DNA of 64,000 bases from Pelagibacterales bacterium SAG-MED39 (GCA_014653625.1 JACWEI010000002.1:1-64000); one strand, 5' to 3'. Numbered from the stretch's first letter, positions 19,630-28,535 are shown. Translations and numbers: made by a program. Notes: generated by a model from the letters alone, not told the origin.

Positions 19630-19650
19630 GCTTCTAGTTTACTTCTAGTT
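19630..19650 (+). repeat. Paired 11-bp-spaced motif, left end of tRNA-Ser island
   Basis: GCTTCTAGT and ACTTCTAGT start 11 bp apart. The same 21-bp unit with one mismatch occurs at 23912-23932 near the other end. Same spacing as the GTGTACAGT pairs in the tRNA-Lys element; interpreted as arm-type sites. Confidence 0.5.
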
Positions 19651-19809
19651 ATCCTATAAAATCCTATAAATTAGTTTCATTGTGTCCAGCTTTAGCTTGG
19701 ATAGGTGTTGCATTTATTGTTTATGGATTTTATGTAATGATAAAGAATTAATGAAGACAAACCAAAATTTTATACCATTTTCGAGGTATTGATATGAAAA
19801 AATTTCAGA

Positions 19810-21585
19810 ATGGCTAAAAATCAAAAATACCTAAAGTACTCTAAAGAGCAGTTAATTGACGAAATAGAAATCATAAAAAGTAAAAAAGAATATGGTATTA
19901 CTTGGGAGCCCCAAAAAGAAAATGTAATTGAAAAATGTAAAAAAGAAATCCCTCTAATAAGAGAACAAACAAATAAAAGTTTTAAAAAAGACAAGGAATT
20001 AGATTATAATTTTTTAATTGAAGGTGATAATTATCATACTTTATCAGTATTAAATTATACTCATCCAAAATCATTCGATCTAATTTACATAGACCCACCA
20101 TACAATACTGGAAATAATGATTTTTATTATAACGACAAATTGGTGAATGATGATGATAGTTATAAACATAGTAAGTGGCTTTCATTTATGTCTTCAAGAC
20201 TAGAATTGGCTAACAAGCTTTTAAGTAATGATGGCTTATTCGCATGCTCAATAGATGATAATGAGTTTAGTCAATTAAAATTATTAATGGATAAAATATT
20301 TAAAGAAAAAAATATTAAAACCATAGTAGTTAAGATGAGCGAAGCAAGTGGATTAAAAATGACATCAGTAAAAAGACTGGGGACTATACCCAAGTACAAA
20401 GAATTTTTAATTCTTGCAAAAAAAGGTGGAGTAAGAAATTTAGAGTTTGATTTTATTAAAAAATCTGAGTGGGATAATGAATACAATATTTTTTTAGAAA
20501 ATTTTACTTTGGAAGATAAAAAAAAGATAGACGAAATCTCACAAAAAAAAGAAATAACTGATAAAGATTTAAATTTAATAGATAAGAAAATTCTTAAAAA
20601 GGTAAAAATATCAAGTTTGAACAAACATTATCCAAAATCTTTAAAAGATAAAAATGATATTAAGAAATGGAATATAGATAACGCTTGGAGAATTTGCAGA
20701 ACCGCAGCTTCGCCCAGTGTTAAAAAGCTTGTTGATGATAAAAAAAAAGTACTCAAACAGATATTATTCTGCGTAAAATCAAAAAGAGATAACTTAATTT
20801 ATTTGGCTAAGTCTGATTATCTTAAATCCTCAAAAAAACCAAGATGCCAATTAGTATTTGCCGAAAATAATCTTTCATACCACCCAGGAGATATATGGTC
20901 AGATATCTCAACAACAGGATTAAATAATGAGGGTGGTGTGGAATTTTCAAATGGGAAAAAACCATTACAACTAATGAAGAGGATTATTAAATCAGTTAAA
21001 AAAAAGGATGCGCTTATATTAGATTTTTTTGCAGGCTCAGCCTCAACAGTAGAAGCCGTTTTACAATTAAATAAGGAAGATGGTGGTAAAAGAAAATATG
21101 TAGTTTGTGAGAATAATCCTAACTCTACTAAAACAAATATTGTTAACGACAAATGTTTACAGAGAATTAAAAATGTAAGTATTACAGGTTATGGAAAAAA
21201 TAAACCAATACCATCAAATTTAAAAGTTTTTAAAACTTTTTTCATTGAAAGAACCTTTTCAGATTTAGATAAAATTAAAATAACAAAAGAGATGACAGAT
21301 ATTATTTGTTTTAAAGAAAATAAATTTAATTCTATTGAAATAAAAAATAGTTATAAGTTTTTTGCAGGATCTAATTCAAAAAACTATCTTGGAATATTAT
21401 TTAACTTAGATGATTTGAATAAATTTATAGAATTTATAAAAAATAAAGATGTAAAATTTAAATTATATGTTTTCTCATTAGGTAATGATAATTTTGAGGA
21501 TGAATTTTACGAAATAAGAGATAAAATTTCTATAATGCCAATTCCAAATTCATTATTAGAAGTTTATAAAAAAATATTCAAATAA
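19810..21585 (+). CDS. mod: Type III restriction-modification methyltransferase (Mod)
   Basis: Modifies the recognition sequence and provides target recognition for the complex. The catalytic motif IV DPPYNTGN is at residues 95-102 and the SAM-binding motif I DFFAGSAST at ~405-413, i.e. IV before I, the order of beta-class N6-adenine methyltransferases such as type III Mod. The region between (~150-380) is the variable target-recognition part. The 591-residue length is in the family range. Two micro-frames precede it (19751-19792 and 19794-19817); the second overlaps the mod start. res follows after one base. It is the first cargo gene of the tRNA-Ser island. Confidence 0.93.
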   Translation: MAKNQKYLKYSKEQLIDEIEIIKSKKEYGITWEPQKENVIEKCKKEIPLIREQTNKSFKKDKELDYNFLIEGDNYHTLSVLNYTHPKSFDLIYIDPPYNTGNNDFYYNDKLVNDDDSYKHSKWLSFMSSRLELANKLLSNDGLFACSIDDNEFSQLKLLMDKIFKEKNIKTIVVKMSEASGLKMTSVKRLGTIPKYKEFLILAKKGGVRNLEFDFIKKSEWDNEYNIFLENFTLEDKKKIDEISQKKEITDKDLNLIDKKILKKVKISSLNKHYPKSLKDKNDIKKWNIDNAWRICRTAASPSVKKLVDDKKKVLKQILFCVKSKRDNLIYLAKSDYLKSSKKPRCQLVFAENNLSYHPGDIWSDISTTGLNNEGGVEFSNGKKPLQLMKRIIKSVKKKDALILDFFAGSASTVEAVLQLNKEDGGKRKYVVCENNPNSTKTNIVNDKCLQRIKNVSITGYGKNKPIPSNLKVFKTFFIERTFSDLDKIKITKEMTDIICFKENKFNSIEIKNSYKFFAGSNSKNYLGILFNLDDLNKFIEFIKNKDVKFKLYVFSLGNDNFEDEFYEIRDKISIMPIPNSLLEVYKKIFK

Positions 21586-21586
21586 A

Positions 21587-23800
21587 ATGATAATTAAAAA
21601 ATATCAAACTAAAGCAATAAATAGTCTCTTAGATAGATTTAAAAGATTTATTGAAGAAAACAGAAAATGCAAAGGTATATTTAAAGCTCCTACTGGTTCT
21701 GGTAAAACATTTATTGTATCAAATTTCTTGTCAGAGTTTGTAAAGCGTTACAATAATAATAATTATTGTTTTATTTGGGCTAGCCCAGGTAAGAAATTGA
21801 CAGATCAAAGTAGAGAAAAATTAACAAGTTACCACAGGGATAAGGGTGATTTAGATTGTATTGAGTTTTCTGAACTGACAGAAAATAAATTAACTGAAAA
21901 CCAAATTTTATTTCTCAATTGGGAGAGCATTAACAAAAAGGATATTAATACTATTGTAAAAGAAAAAGAGGGTAATTTTTACTTAGGGAAAATTTTAGAA
22001 AATACAAAAGAAAATAATTTAAAAGTTTTTTTAATAATTGACGAAAGCCATAAAAATGCAAGCACACAGATTTCAAAAAATTTAATTCATGAAATTTTTA
22101 ATCCTGATTTTGTTCTCTCTGTAAGCGCGACACCGCCAGTTATTGAATATGATTTTATAGAATCAATTTATCCTGATGAAGTCAAAGCTGAGGCAATGAT
22201 TAGAAAATCTATAATTATTAATCCTGACCATCAAAAAACTTTAAATAAAGATTTAATTTCTTATGATAATGTGGATAGTGATTTAAACTTACTCAATAAA
22301 GCAATTGACCTAAGAGCTAGACTTCATAAATGTTATAAAAAAAATAACATTGATGTTAATCCTCTTATACTTGTTCAACTTCCAACAAGAAATACAGATA
22401 AAGATGAGAAATTGAAGAATTATTTAATTTCAATGCTCGAAAAAAAAGGAATAAATTTTGAAAATAGAAAATTAGCTATCCATTTATCAGAAGATAGTCA
22501 AAATTTAGAAAATATTAAAAAATTAGATAATGAAACAGAAATACTTTTTTTCAAAGTAGCAGCAGCTACAGGTTGGGACTGTCCCAGAGCTCAAATATTA
22601 ATCAAATTTAGGGAATGGAAAGATCTTTCATTTGAAATACAAACAGTCGGAAGAATTATGAGGGTAACAAATCCAGAGCATGGTTACTTTAAAGAAGAGA
22701 TATTAAATTATGGTTATGTTTTCACAAATATAGAACCGATTCAATTAAGGAAAGAGGAAGGAGAGAATTATCTTTCAATAAACTCATCAACCAAAAAAAA
22801 TAATCTTTTAGATTTTAAGATTAAATCTCATAGTATTAAAAGACATAGAGATAAAACTAGACTAAACACTAAATATATTGAAATTTTTTACAATATCTCA
22901 AAAAATTACAATCTTGTGGATAAAATAGAATTAAAGAATACGTCTATTGAGAAAAAGTTAATTGAAAACTTTGTTATAGAGAATATAGACGAAAAACATG
23001 ATGAAATTTCAGGTAATATTTCTTTAGACAAGTTTAGTTTAAGAAATTATCAAAATTTTTTAGATGAATTTATTTTAAATAATATGAGTCTTTTCTTTCC
23101 AGAGGAAAGGTCAGTTAATCGAATAAAAGAAGCTCTCTATAAGTTCTTTGAAAAAGAAAATATTTCTTCAATGAATGATTTTAAAAAAATGATAGAAATA
23201 ATACTTGATAAAAAAAATTATCTTCATTTTGTTAATGTTATTTCTGACTCACTCAAAGCATATAAAGAACACGCCGAAAGCGTTGAAAGAGAAGATATTA
23301 CCACTAATGAGTGGGATCCTCCAGCTGTTGATTTTTATTCTTACGAATTTACAAATTTAAAAGTAAAGAAATCTATATTACAGCCATTTTTTTACGATAA
23401 TAAACATTCTACAGAAAAAACATTTATCAATTTCATTGATAATCTAGAAAATGTTGAAGCTTGGTATCAAAATAGGGTTAATGATACAAAATATTTTTCT
23501 GTAAAATATTTAGATGATTTAAAAAAGATAAAATTATTTTACCCAGATTTTATTGTAAGATTTAAAAAAAACATTGTTGGCATATTTGACACTAAGGCTG
23601 GTTTTACTTTAAGCACAAAAGATACAAAATATAAACTTATTGGTTTAAACCAACATTTAAAAGATATATCAGATCCTGAAGTCAAATTTATTGGAGGGAT
23701 AGTAACTCAACACAATAATCAGTTCATTTATTTCTCAGGTGATGTAAAAAAGGATGAGCATTTAAATTTTTCAAATTGGCATAAATTTCCTTTGAATTAG
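21587..23800 (+). CDS. res: Type III restriction enzyme helicase/nuclease (Res)
   Basis: ATP-driven restriction subunit that works with Mod. SF2 motor: Walker A APTGSGKTF (residues ~34-42), DESH box near 152, SATPP near 180, and motif VI region EIQTVGRIMR near 360. The C-terminal nuclease has YPDFIVRF (~650) and IFDTKAGF (~666), matching a PD-D/ExK centre with Asp in the second acidic position. At 737 residues it is shorter than EcoP15I-type Res but has both domains intact. It begins one base after mod, so dosage is probably coupled. No frameshift is seen, so the system looks functional. Confidence 0.92.
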   Translation: MIIKKYQTKAINSLLDRFKRFIEENRKCKGIFKAPTGSGKTFIVSNFLSEFVKRYNNNNYCFIWASPGKKLTDQSREKLTSYHRDKGDLDCIEFSELTENKLTENQILFLNWESINKKDINTIVKEKEGNFYLGKILENTKENNLKVFLIIDESHKNASTQISKNLIHEIFNPDFVLSVSATPPVIEYDFIESIYPDEVKAEAMIRKSIIINPDHQKTLNKDLISYDNVDSDLNLLNKAIDLRARLHKCYKKNNIDVNPLILVQLPTRNTDKDEKLKNYLISMLEKKGINFENRKLAIHLSEDSQNLENIKKLDNETEILFFKVAAATGWDCPRAQILIKFREWKDLSFEIQTVGRIMRVTNPEHGYFKEEILNYGYVFTNIEPIQLRKEEGENYLSINSSTKKNNLLDFKIKSHSIKRHRDKTRLNTKYIEIFYNISKNYNLVDKIELKNTSIEKKLIENFVIENIDEKHDEISGNISLDKFSLRNYQNFLDEFILNNMSLFFPEERSVNRIKEALYKFFEKENISSMNDFKKMIEIILDKKNYLHFVNVISDSLKAYKEHAESVEREDITTNEWDPPAVDFYSYEFTNLKVKKSILQPFFYDNKHSTEKTFINFIDNLENVEAWYQNRVNDTKYFSVKYLDDLKKIKLFYPDFIVRFKKNIVGIFDTKAGFTLSTKDTKYKLIGLNQHLKDISDPEVKFIGGIVTQHNNQFIYFSGDVKKDEHLNFSNWHKFPLN

Positions 23801-23833
23801 CAATATTGAAAATCTAGGAAAGAATGAAGATGT

Positions 23834-23866
23834 GTAAAATAATCAATTCAAGGATTTGAATTTTAC
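23834..23866 (+). terminator. Hairpin downstream of res
   Basis: AATTCAA (23845-23851) and TTGAATT (23856-23862) form a 7-bp stem with a 4-base loop, extended by GTAA/TTAC after an asymmetric gap. It lies about 35 bp after the res stop. There is no long T-tract beyond it, so termination is plausible but weakly supported. Confidence 0.3.
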
Positions 23867-23911
23867 AAGAACAGTAAATATATATTATTCAATAAAAAAT
23901 ATATAATTCTT

Positions 23912-23932
23912 GCTTCTAGTTTGCTTCTAGTT
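23912..23932 (+). repeat. Paired 11-bp-spaced motif, right end of tRNA-Ser island
   Basis: GCTTCTAGT occurs twice, 11 bp apart, and matches the left-end pair at 19630-19650 with one substitution. Same orientation at both ends. Confidence 0.5.
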
Positions 23933-24048
23933 TTGTAGCTTAGGCAAGCCAATAATGATGCATTTTTCATAAAAACTAAATTTGAAAAAGTAAGCAATGA
24001 CTTGATAAGTATGTGAGTCGTCTTAATGAGGGTAGGGGTTACTTGGAA

Positions 24049-24089
24049 TTTCAAGACCGGTGCTTTCAACCGCTCAGCCATCTCTCCGT
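24049..24089 (-). repeat. 41-bp direct repeat, right border: orphan 5' half of tRNA-Ser
   Basis: Exact copy of tRNA-Ser from 2 bp before the 5' end to the end of the anticodon loop, without the 3' half. Upstream on the minus strand a TAGTTG (24122-24127) and TATAAA (24099-24104) 17 bp apart resemble the promoter of the intact gene, so a 5' tRNA half may still be transcribed into the island. Confidence 0.88.
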
Positions 24090-24169
24090 GTAAATGCTTT
24101 TATAATTTAAATCATTTAATTCAACTATAAAATAGTCTATCTAATAAAGTTATTATTTAATTCATTAAA

Positions 24170-25054
24170 ATGTCAATGAAACCAGAATTTAACAAAGGGT
24201 TAATATTAACTTCACTAGGATCTTTTTGGTGGGGCTTTATAGGTGTTTTATATTTTGAATATGTTTCTTTTATAGGTCATATTGAATTAGTTGTACACAG
24301 ATGTTTGTGGACTGCGATCATGTTAATTTTAACAACTTCTTTTTTGTCTAAATGGAAAATTTTTTTAAAGATAGTTTATAATAAAAAAATATTGTTTGCA
24401 TTGTTAATATCTGGTTTTTTGATATTTCTAAATTGGTCTATTTGGATTTATGCTGTTGCTACAAACAAAATTATAGATGCGAGTTTTGGATATTTTATTA
24501 TGCCAATAATAAGTGTTTTACTTGGATATATCTTTTTTAATGAAAAGCTAAATTTTAAAAGGCTATTTTCAGTCTCACTAGTGTTAATCTCTATTTTAAT
24601 TTTGATCTTCTTTAATTTAAAAAGTCTTCCATGGGTAGGTCTCGTCGTTGCTTTTAGTTGGGCATTTTATAATCTTATTAGAAAAAAGATTAATATAGAT
24701 ACAGATGTAGGTTTACTAATAGAGAGTCTGTACATTCTTCCTTTTGCGTTAATAGTTTTTTATTTGATTATTAAAAATGGAACAAATGATTTTAATATAT
24801 CGAATCCGGGATTAAGTTTATTTCTTATTTTAGCAGGACCGATGACAGTAATTCCATTATTTCTTTACGTTAGAGGAGTTGAGTTAATAGGATTGGGTCC
24901 AACAGGAATGATATTTTATATTACACCAACATTACAGTTCATTTTAGGTTATTTTTATTATAATGAAAGTTTTTCACTACTTAAATTTGTAAGTTTTATT
25001 TTGATTTGGATTGCTGTACTTATATATTTGAAAGATCTTTATGAAACAAATTAG
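24170..25054 (+). CDS. rarD: RarD-type EamA/DMT permease
   Basis: Inner-membrane drug/metabolite transporter of about ten membrane segments. Residues such as LGSFWWGFIGVLYF at the start, YAVATNKIIDASFGYFIMP near 100 and RGVELIGLGPTGMIFYITPTLQF near 230 match the RarD subgroup; substrate is not predictable (the historical name refers to chloramphenicol sensitivity). The 294-residue length is normal. It is the first gene beyond the tRNA-Ser island and starts the run to 32.5 kb. It overlaps the next gene by 14 bp. Confidence 0.88.
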   Translation: MSMKPEFNKGLILTSLGSFWWGFIGVLYFEYVSFIGHIELVVHRCLWTAIMLILTTSFLSKWKIFLKIVYNKKILFALLISGFLIFLNWSIWIYAVATNKIIDASFGYFIMPIISVLLGYIFFNEKLNFKRLFSVSLVLISILILIFFNLKSLPWVGLVVAFSWAFYNLIRKKINIDTDVGLLIESLYILPFALIVFYLIIKNGTNDFNISNPGLSLFLILAGPMTVIPLFLYVRGVELIGLGPTGMIFYITPTLQFILGYFYYNESFSLLKFVSFILIWIAVLIYLKDLYETN

Positions 25055-26042
25055 TATTTTTTTTTTATGCTTTATATTATCTTCAGTTAATGTTTCATCT
25101 GATATTAATTCAGATTTTGACATATGGAAAAATGAATTTAAAAAAAGAGCTTTAGAAAATGATATTTCAGAAGAGACATTTATTAAAGCAATGTCAAATG
25201 TTAAGTTTTTACCAAAAATAATTGAGTATGATAGATATCAGCCAGAGTTCTATGAAGATACAAAAACCTACATTTCGAAAAGATCTTCGAATCTTAAAGT
25301 AAAAAAAGGTAAAAGTTTTTATAATAATAAGGATCAATTAATAAATACTGTAGAAAAAAAATTTAATATAGAAAAAGAATTATTATTAGCATTGATGGGT
25401 ATAGAAACAAATTTTGGAACTTATTTGGGAAAAATGGATATTTTATCATCATTAGCAACATTAAGTTTTGATAAAAGAAGATCAGAGTTTTTTACTAAAG
25501 AATTGATAATTCTGTTAAGACTAATTGAAAATAATCAGATTGATTATAAGACATTATATGGATCATGGGCTGGAGCTTTTGGTTTTTTTCAATTTATGCC
25601 ATCTACAATCAAAAATCATGCAATTGATTTTAATCAGGACGATTATATAGATTTAAAAGATCCTGAGGACTCATATGCTTCAGCTGCTAATTATTTAAAT
25701 AATATGGGTTGGAAAAAAAACTCTCCCTGTTTTTATAAAATAAGCTTAGACCCAAAAGTACCAAATAAATATCTCAATGTGTCAGCAAAAAAATTAAAAA
25801 ATAAAAAAAAATTAAAGTTTTTTATGAAATTTATAGAAAATAAAAATGACTTAAACTTACTAGATAAAGATTTAAGGGTAGCTATTATTACTCCTGATAA
25901 AGATATTATTCCAAATGCAAAAACATTAAGCCCAGCATATGTTGTATTTGATAACTATGAAATTATTTTAAAATGGAATAGATCTCTCCGATTTGCTTTA
26001 GCAGTTTGCACTTTAAAGGATAAATTTAAAAATGAATTATAA
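25041..26042 (+). CDS. Lytic murein transglycosylase (MltB family)
   Basis: Cleaves peptidoglycan glycan strands with formation of anhydro-muramyl ends. The N-terminal signal peptide (residues 1-~20) is short and lacks an obvious lipobox Cys. The catalytic Glu is in LALMGIETNFGTYLG (~residues 116-130); GSWAGAFGFFQFMPST and YASAANYLNNMGW are the other MltB/SLT-type signatures. At 333 residues it is typical. It overlaps rarD by 14 bp and the next lipoprotein gene by 11 bp, in a cell-wall sub-cluster with the RlpA-like lipoprotein and the D,D-carboxypeptidase. Confidence 0.92.
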   Translation: MKQISIFFLCFILSSVNVSSDINSDFDIWKNEFKKRALENDISEETFIKAMSNVKFLPKIIEYDRYQPEFYEDTKTYISKRSSNLKVKKGKSFYNNKDQLINTVEKKFNIEKELLLALMGIETNFGTYLGKMDILSSLATLSFDKRRSEFFTKELIILLRLIENNQIDYKTLYGSWAGAFGFFQFMPSTIKNHAIDFNQDDYIDLKDPEDSYASAANYLNNMGWKKNSPCFYKISLDPKVPNKYLNVSAKKLKNKKKLKFFMKFIENKNDLNLLDKDLRVAIITPDKDIIPNAKTLSPAYVVFDNYEIILKWNRSLRFALAVCTLKDKFKNEL

Positions 26043-26784
26043 AATTATAAAGATTTTTTTTATGATATTTTTAATCTATGGATGTGATCAAATAACGTCA
26101 AACAATTCAAAAAAAATTAATATTAGTTTTGAAGATAAATACAAAAATGCTGGATTTGCACTTGTTTATAATGAAGATATTAAAAATATTAAGAAACTTG
26201 ATCAAAGATCTCTAGATATTTACCACAATAAATTAAAGAAAAAATCTTTAGTTAAAATTATTAATCCAGTAAATGGAAAATTTTTGATTGCTAAAGTTAA
26301 ATCTAATAAGCAAAATTTTTCAAATTTTTATAATTCAATTTTAAGTCAACGCATAGCCGATACTTTAGAGCTCGATTTAGATGAACCATACATTGAGATT
26401 ATTCTAATATCAAAAAATTCTACCTTTATAGCTAAAAAGGCAAAAACTTTTGATGAAGAAAAAAATGTAGCAGAAAAAGCCCCAATTGATGGAATTCAAA
26501 TAAATGATTTAAACAAAAAAAAAACTATTAAAAAGTATAAAAAAGATAAAAGTTTTTCTTATTCAATTAAAATCGCTGACTTTTATTACAAAACCACTGC
26601 AGATGTAATGGTAAAAAAAATTTATGACGAAACCTCGTTAAATAATATAAATATAGAAAAGTTATCCAAAACAAGATATAGGGTATTAATAGGTCCTTTT
26701 AATGATATAAAAAACCTAAAAAAATCATTTGAACAAATGAATATTCTCAACTTTGAAAATTTGGAAATTTTAAAAAATGTTTAA
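26032..26784 (+). CDS. RlpA-like SPOR-domain lipoprotein
   Basis: Lipoprotein: signal with lipobox LIYGC (Cys at ~18). The central part (ALVYNE, RSLDIYHNKL, LVKIINPVNGKFLIAKV, LSQRIADTLEL) is compatible with a degenerate RlpA double-psi beta-barrel. The C-terminal ~75 residues (YSIKIADFY to the end) have the layout of a SPOR domain, which binds denuded septal glycan. RlpA proteins are septal lytic transglycosylases, but the barrel here is divergent, so catalysis is uncertain. Location between mltB-like and dacC-like genes supports a cell-wall role. Confidence 0.7.
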   Translation: MNYKIIKIFFMIFLIYGCDQITSNNSKKINISFEDKYKNAGFALVYNEDIKNIKKLDQRSLDIYHNKLKKKSLVKIINPVNGKFLIAKVKSNKQNFSNFYNSILSQRIADTLELDLDEPYIEIILISKNSTFIAKKAKTFDEEKNVAEKAPIDGIQINDLNKKKTIKKYKKDKSFSYSIKIADFYYKTTADVMVKKIYDETSLNNINIEKLSKTRYRVLIGPFNDIKNLKKSFEQMNILNFENLEILKNV

Positions 26785-27928
26785 AAAGATAATAATTCTA
26801 CTTTTCACTAATATTTTTTTAACTAATATTGTTATTGCTAACATTGATATCAAAGCAAGAACAGCAATTTTGCAAGACTTTTTATCAGGTGAAATTCTAT
26901 ATGAAAAAGAACCAGATAGATCAATTTATCCTGCATCGATGACTAAAATTATGACTAGCATTATAGCTTTTGAGTTAATTAAATCTGGTGACTTAACATT
27001 AGATGAAAAATTTATAATTTCAGAAAAAGCTTGGAGGTTATCTACTGCAGGATATTCTTCTATGTTTGTTATGGTTGGTGATGAAGTGTCTGTGGAAAAT
27101 CTTCTTAAGGGTATTATAATTGCATCCGGTAATGATGCATGTATTGCTTTAGCAGAAGGTATAGCAGGTACTGAAGAAGAATTTGCTATAATGATGACAT
27201 CTAAAGCTAAAGAGATTGGAATGGAAAATACAAATTTTGCTAATTCATCTGGAATTAATGATCCTGATAATTATTCTACGGTTAGAGATATAATGATAAT
27301 GACAAACTATTTAATTGCAGAGTTTCCTGAATTTTACGAATGGTTTAGTGAAAAAGAATTTACATGGGACAGAACTGGTGGTGATCCAATTACCCAAGGA
27401 AATAGAAATCCGCTTTTATATAAAAATATGGGAGCTGATGGGGTAAAAACTGGATATCTGGCTGTTGAAAGATATTCTTTAGCCTCATCTTTAAAAAGAA
27501 AGGGTAGACGCTTAATTGCAGTTGCTAGTGGTTTTGAGACAAAAAATTCAAGATCAAGAGAAAGTTCAAGGCTTTTAACATATGGTCTTACAAATTTTGA
27601 CTTAGTTGAAATTTCAAAAAAGCAAATACCTTTTGACTCTTTAGAAGTCTGGCTTGGAAAAAAAAATGCAATTGATGTTTATACAAAAGAGAATATTTAT
27701 AAGATAATTAAAAAGGGTCAAAAAAAGAAACTTAAAGTTAAAGTAGTATATAAAGGGCCAATAGAAGCGCCTATAAAGAAAGACCAAATATTAGCTAAAT
27801 TAGAAATCATATACGATCAAGATTTGATTGGAGAATACGATTTATTAGCTATTAATAACGTTAAAAAAGTTAATATTTTTTCTAGATTAATTAGATCATT
27901 AAATTATTTAATCTGGGGCGATGTATAA
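26777..27928 (+). CDS. D-alanyl-D-alanine carboxypeptidase (PBP5/6 family)
   Basis: Periplasmic penicillin-binding protein that trims the terminal D-Ala of peptidoglycan stem peptides. After a signal peptide (~1-22) the active-site triad is clear: SMTK (SxxK, near residue 54), SGN in IASGNDACIALAEG (~113) and KTG in GVKTGYL (~222). A C-terminal beta domain and a hydrophobic/amphipathic end (YLIW) fit membrane association. At 383 residues it is standard. It overlaps both neighbours by 8 bp. Confidence 0.94.
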   Translation: MFKKIIILLFTNIFLTNIVIANIDIKARTAILQDFLSGEILYEKEPDRSIYPASMTKIMTSIIAFELIKSGDLTLDEKFIISEKAWRLSTAGYSSMFVMVGDEVSVENLLKGIIIASGNDACIALAEGIAGTEEEFAIMMTSKAKEIGMENTNFANSSGINDPDNYSTVRDIMIMTNYLIAEFPEFYEWFSEKEFTWDRTGGDPITQGNRNPLLYKNMGADGVKTGYLAVERYSLASSLKRKGRRLIAVASGFETKNSRSRESSRLLTYGLTNFDLVEISKKQIPFDSLEVWLGKKNAIDVYTKENIYKIIKKGQKKKLKVKVVYKGPIEAPIKKDQILAKLEIIYDQDLIGEYDLLAINNVKKVNIFSRLIRSLNYLIWGDV

Positions 27929-28535
27929 AAAGCCAATTATAGTTTTTGAAGGAATTGAAGGTAGTGGAAAAACTCTACATATTAATTCTGTTTCAAATTA
28001 CCTTAAAAAAAGAAATTTAAGTTACATAAAAATACGTGAACCAGGTGGAAGTATAAACTCAGAAAAAATTAGAAAACTAATCCTTAATAATAAATCAAAT
28101 TTTAATAATAATACAGACCTACTGTTATATATGGCTGCCAGGAGTGAAAATATTAATTTAATAAAAAAACATTATAAAAAAAAAATAATTTTAATAGATA
28201 GATTTATTGATTCTACAATTGCATATCAGCATTATGGTATGGGTGTGGATTTACCAATTATCAAAAAAATTAACGATTATTTAATTGAAGGTTTAGATGT
28301 AAATTTTACCTTTTTGAATATTGTTAATCAAAAAAATATGAAATTTCGCTTAAAAAAGAGAAAAAAATTAAATAGATATGATCTATTTAATTATAGATTT
28401 TATAAAAAGGTACAAAGTGGTTTTTTAAAAATTGCAAAAAAAAATAAGAAGAAATATCAAATAGTAGACTCAAATATTGAAATTAAAGTAAATAAAGAGA
28501 TCATAATAAAAAAAGTTGATGGTCTAATAAGATGA
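27921..28535 (+). CDS. tmk: Thymidylate kinase
   Basis: Phosphorylates dTMP to dTDP. P-loop GIEGSGKT (residues ~11-18), the REPGG motif (~39-43), and DRFIDSTIAYQHYG matching the family's DR-x3-S-x-AYQ block. The length of 204 residues is normal. It overlaps both the carboxypeptidase gene and holB; tmk-holB-metG-tatD is a widely conserved order. Confidence 0.95.
   Translation: MYKKPIIVFEGIEGSGKTLHINSVSNYLKKRNLSYIKIREPGGSINSEKIRKLILNNKSNFNNNTDLLLYMAARSENINLIKKHYKKKIILIDRFIDSTIAYQHYGMGVDLPIIKKINDYLIEGLDVNFTFLNIVNQKNMKFRLKKRKKLNRYDLFNYRFYKKVQSGFLKIAKKNKKKYQIVDSNIEIKVNKEIIIKKVDGLIR

Larger units (their letters stand above)
23801..24048. other. Non-coding right end of the tRNA-Ser island
   Basis: No gene seen. 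It contains a hairpin just after res, the right paired motif at 23912-23932, and a stretch leading to the right repeat. A reading frame here on the minus strand is only the antisense of the tRNA fragment plus AT-rich sequence. Confidence 0.55.
19515..24089. mobile_element. tRNA-Ser integrative island carrying a type III restriction-modification system
   Basis: About 4.5 kb bounded by identical 41-bp direct repeats covering the 5' half of tRNA-Ser. The only full-length genes are mod and res. Paired 11-bp-spaced GCTTCTAGT motifs lie near both ends (19630-19650 and 23912-23932). There is no integrase. Restoration of the 5' rather than the 3' half of the tRNA is unusual. Core genes on either side (sdhE and rarD) suggest the empty site was sdhE-tRNA-Ser-rarD. 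Boundaries are seen directly; transfer is inferred. Confidence 0.85.

Noticed and set aside
19423..19659. Plus-strand reading frame containing GETGIRTQERVAPLPVFKTGA
   Set aside because: It is the antisense of tRNA-Ser continued into AT-rich flank; not a protein.
19660..19750. Small membrane peptide (PALAWIGVAFIVYGFYVMIKN) before mod
   Set aside because: No ATG and only a weak TTG start; cannot be separated from chance in AT-rich DNA.
23863..24081. Minus-strand reading frame beginning MAERLKAPVLK
   Set aside because: It is the translation of the tRNA-Ser 5' half, a familiar spurious frame.
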